Shown here in pieces: positions 6,055-7,906 of a stretch of 7,906 nt of DNA. The stretch is taken from the NCBI GenBank assembly GCA_937895315.1, contig CALAWM010000051.1:1-7906 (forward strand), read 5' to 3'. The position numbers and the translations under genes were made by a program. The notes beneath the pieces were generated by a model that saw nothing but the letters and a program-made list of their open reading frames with translations, had not been told where the DNA came from and made no database searches. Positions within the stretch are counted from its first letter, which is position 1. Each line of letters starts with the position of its first letter. Source of the stretch: an uncultured Caryophanales bacterium. GTDB lineage: Bacteria; Bacillota_I; Bacilli_A; RFN20; CAG-826.

Positions 6055-7725
6055 ATGATACGTGAAAAACTAGCAAACTTAATTTTCCCCGAAATTACCA
6101 AAACTCTAAGCGATTTAGAGAAAGAATATCCACCCCGGACTTTAAAAGCAGGCGCTGAAGTAACGCGCTTTGCCCCATCTCCGACTGGCTTTTTACACAC
6201 TGGAAGTTTATTTACAGCGATGGTTGCTAAAACGTGCGCCGTGCAAAGTGAAGGTGTCTTTTTCGTTAGACTTGAAGATACAGACACCAAGCGTGAAGTT
6301 GAAGGGGCTGGCGAATCACTTTTAAAGGAAATGAAACTCTTCGATGTTTTTCCGCATGAAGGTTATATGGGAAATAAAGAAGAAGGAAAATATGGTCCTT
6401 ATAAACAAAGCGAAAGAGCCGATATTTATAAAACGGTTATTAAACAAATGATCAAAGATGATATGGCTTACCCTTGCTTTTGTACAAGCCATGACTTAAA
6501 TGCTTTACGCGCAACCCAAGAAGCTAATAAAGTTGTCCCAGGGTATTATGGTGCTTACGCAACTTGTAGTTTTTTAAGTGCTGAAGAAGCTATTAAAAGG
6601 GTAGAAAATGGTGACCCTTATGTCTTACGCTTTCGAAGTAAAGGAAATCATGACCGTAAGATTACTTTTAATGATGTAATTAAAGGCCAAATTGAAATTG
6701 CTGAGAATGATCAACATATCGTTATCTTAAAAAGTGATGGCTTACCAACCTATCACTTCGCCCATGTCGTCGATGACCACTTTATGCGGACCACTTTAGT
6801 TACGCGTGGCGAAGAATGGATTAGCAGTGTCCCTCTTCACCTGGAATTATTTAATACGTTGAAGTTTAATACCCCACGTTACGCCCATTTACCGGTCATT
6901 AATAAACTCGATAACGGCAATAAACGGAAACTTAGTAAACGAAAAGATAAAGAAGCGGCCGTAACTTATTTCTTAGATTTAGGCTATCCCGTTAAAGCAA
7001 TTCTTACTTATTTAATGAGTATTGCCAATAGTAATTTTGAAGAATGGTGGACCGGTAATAAACGTGCCGATTTAAGTGCTTTTGATTTCAATCTTAGCAA
7101 AATGAGTGTCGATGGCGCCTTATTTGATCTTGAAAAAGTGAATTACTTTGCCCGTGAATATATTGCGGCATTAACCGCGCAAGAAGTTGTTGATGAATAC
7201 ATAGATTATCTTAAATATATCGATGATAAGGAATTATTAACTAGGATTACTAACGACCGTGAACGTTTTACCAAAATCATGAATATTGAACGGGAAACCC
7301 TTAAACCCCGTAAAGATTATAGCCACTATGCTTTAGTCTATGATTCAATAAATTTTTTCTACGCTGATGAATTTCAAAAGTTAATTGATGATCAAACCAT
7401 TGAACCATTTAAGGAAGAATTAAGTAAAGAAACAGTCGAAAAACTTCTCAATGACTTTGCCACCAAACTCATTTATAGTGAAGGCAATGAAGCGTGGTTT
7501 AATTCCTTAAAAGAAGTTGCCCTAAGTAACGGCTTTGCCCAAAATAATAAAGAGTTTAAAGCTAATCCCGAAGGCTATAAAGGGGTTGTTGCGGATGTAG
7601 CCGAAGTCCTTAGAATCAGTGTTGTCGGCAGTCGGAAAAGTCCTAATCTATATGAAGTGCTCCTTATTTTAGGGCGTGATGAAGTATTACGGCGTCTTTC
7701 AATTATTAAATCGCTAATTCAATAA
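6055..7725 (+). CDS. gltX: Glutamyl-tRNA synthetase
   Basis: Class I aminoacyl-tRNA synthetase that charges tRNA-Glu with glutamate in the cytoplasm. The 556-residue product has the HIGH-type signature RFAPSPTGFLHTGSL (38-52, HTGS at 48-51), the LEDTD loop (73-77), an apparent zinc-knuckle region (Cys141, Cys143, Cys171), the LPTYHFAHVVDD motif (230-241) and the KMSKS-type signature KLSKRKD (292-298). The helical anticodon-binding part follows from about 345 to the end. About 35 residues precede the catalytic domain (KLANLIFPEITKT, then YPPRTLKAGAEVTRFAP). Such a leader is absent from short bacterial GluRS but, from memory, common in clostridial-type enzymes. The ATG at 6055 has AGAGGT at 6045-6050, and the first residues fit the leader of that subgroup. 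The gene has its own promoter, is divergent from tRNA-Gly and appears monocistronic. Whether it also charges tRNA-Gln cannot be told here. Confidence 0.96.
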   Translation: MIREKLANLIFPEITKTLSDLEKEYPPRTLKAGAEVTRFAPSPTGFLHTGSLFTAMVAKTCAVQSEGVFFVRLEDTDTKREVEGAGESLLKEMKLFDVFPHEGYMGNKEEGKYGPYKQSERADIYKTVIKQMIKDDMAYPCFCTSHDLNALRATQEANKVVPGYYGAYATCSFLSAEEAIKRVENGDPYVLRFRSKGNHDRKITFNDVIKGQIEIAENDQHIVILKSDGLPTYHFAHVVDDHFMRTTLVTRGEEWISSVPLHLELFNTLKFNTPRYAHLPVINKLDNGNKRKLSKRKDKEAAVTYFLDLGYPVKAILTYLMSIANSNFEEWWTGNKRADLSAFDFNLSKMSVDGALFDLEKVNYFAREYIAALTAQEVVDEYIDYLKYIDDKELLTRITNDRERFTKIMNIERETLKPRKDYSHYALVYDSINFFYADEFQKLIDDQTIEPFKEELSKETVEKLLNDFATKLIYSEGNEAWFNSLKEVALSNGFAQNNKEFKANPEGYKGVVADVAEVLRISVVGSRKSPNLYEVLLILGRDEVLRRLSIIKSLIQ

Positions 7726-7765
7726 TTAGTAAATTATAAAAATATATCGTTTTTGCACTCTTTTT

Positions 7766-7780
7766 GTTGCAAATTGCAAC
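7766..7780. repeat. 15-bp palindrome, possible operator or weak terminator
   Basis: GTTGCAAATTGCAAC is a perfect 7-bp inverted repeat around one central base, in the 105-bp gap between gltX and the next gene. It contains two TTGCAA hexamers (7767-7772 and 7774-7779), each placed to act as a -35 box. It could bind a dimeric regulator. A 5-bp hairpin followed by TCTTTT might also weakly terminate gltX, for which no better terminator is visible. Confidence 0.5.
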
Positions 7781-7802
7781 TCTTTTGTATTATTATGATT
7801 AT
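7767..7802 (+). promoter_or_regulatory. Probable promoter of the gene starting at 7831
   Basis: Two overlapping solutions exist: TTGCAA (7767-7772) with 18 nt to TATTAT (7791-7796), or TTGCAA (7774-7779) with 17 nt to GATTAT (7797-7802). The first has the better -10 box. Both use the hexamers inside the palindrome. Confidence 0.45.
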
Positions 7803-7830
7803 GTAGTTTATTAGAAAGGATAATATAATT

Positions 7831-7906
7831 ATGAAAGAAAAAAGAACTAGTGGTTTACTTACAATCATAATGGCAATCCTCCTTCTTGGATTTCTTGCCT
7901 TTACCC
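7831..7906 (+). CDS. N-terminus of a membrane-anchored or secreted protein (3' end outside window)
   Basis: Only 25 codons are visible. A basic start (MKEKRTSG) is followed by a hydrophobic run (LLTIIMAILLLGFLAF, residues 9-24), which is a signal peptide or first transmembrane helix. The ATG at 7831 has a clear ribosome site, AGAAAGGA at 7813-7820, 10 nt upstream, and its own promoter region. It is in the same direction as gltX but separated by 105 bp, so it is probably a separate unit. The family cannot be recognised from this much sequence. Confidence 0.75.
   Translation, partial: MKEKRTSGLLTIIMAILLLGFLAFT

Noticed and set aside
7714..7729. Inverted repeat CTAATT-CAAT-AATTAG at the gltX stop as a terminator
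   Set aside because: The stem is only 6 bp and entirely AT-rich except for its end pair, and no T-run follows.
1..7906. Mycoplasma genetic code (TGA as tryptophan)
   Set aside because: All tryptophans are TGG and no coding frame contains an internal TGA, so the standard code fits; TGA is not seen as a stop either, which is unremarkable for so few genes.

Overview
The window comes from a low-GC, Gram-positive-lineage bacterium, most likely a Mollicutes-related or Erysipelotrichia-like member of the Bacillota. The evidence is AT-rich intergenic DNA, AGGAGG-type ribosome sites, an Ami/Opp-type peptide transporter, a DUF3899 membrane protein and a YutG/LtrC-type PgpA. Tryptophan is written TGG throughout, no gene has an in-frame TGA, and all complete genes stop with TAA or TAG, so there is no sign of the mycoplasma UGA=Trp code. 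This placement is inference; no species can be named.

Left part (1-4301, plus strand): the tail of an oligopeptide ABC transporter operon. It holds the 3' end of the permease oppC, then the ATPase genes oppD and oppF, then a small DUF3899 membrane protein. The genes are 2 nt apart or overlap, and a strong hairpin terminator (4271-4301) ends the operon. Both ATPases are interrupted by charged helical insertions: about 385 residues in OppD between Q-loop and signature, and about 100 residues in OppF between Walker A and Q-loop. The ATPase motifs themselves are intact. These insertions are the most unusual protein feature here.

Middle part (4322-5933, minus strand): a PgpA-family phosphatidylglycerophosphatase gene shares the hairpin terminator with the opp operon. 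Upstream of it lies a roughly 800-bp open frame with no usable start codon. It looks like the C-terminal part of a Thr/Ser- and aromatic-rich, cysteine-free protein that has lost its 5' end. Its upstream limit falls in a perfect 12-bp tandem repeat next to the terminator of a tRNA-Gly(GCC) gene, so this may be a recombination scar.

Right part (5934-7906, plus strand): a divergent promoter region separates tRNA-Gly from gltX, a glutamyl-tRNA synthetase with an N-terminal extension. After a 105-bp intergenic region containing a 15-bp palindrome over a probable -35 element, a gene for a membrane-anchored or secreted protein begins and runs off the window.

Most of the window is housekeeping: peptide import, phospholipid synthesis and translation. 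I found no defence system, CRISPR array or intact mobile element. The points worth following up are the Opp insertions, the truncated frame with its tandem repeat, and the palindromic promoter elements.
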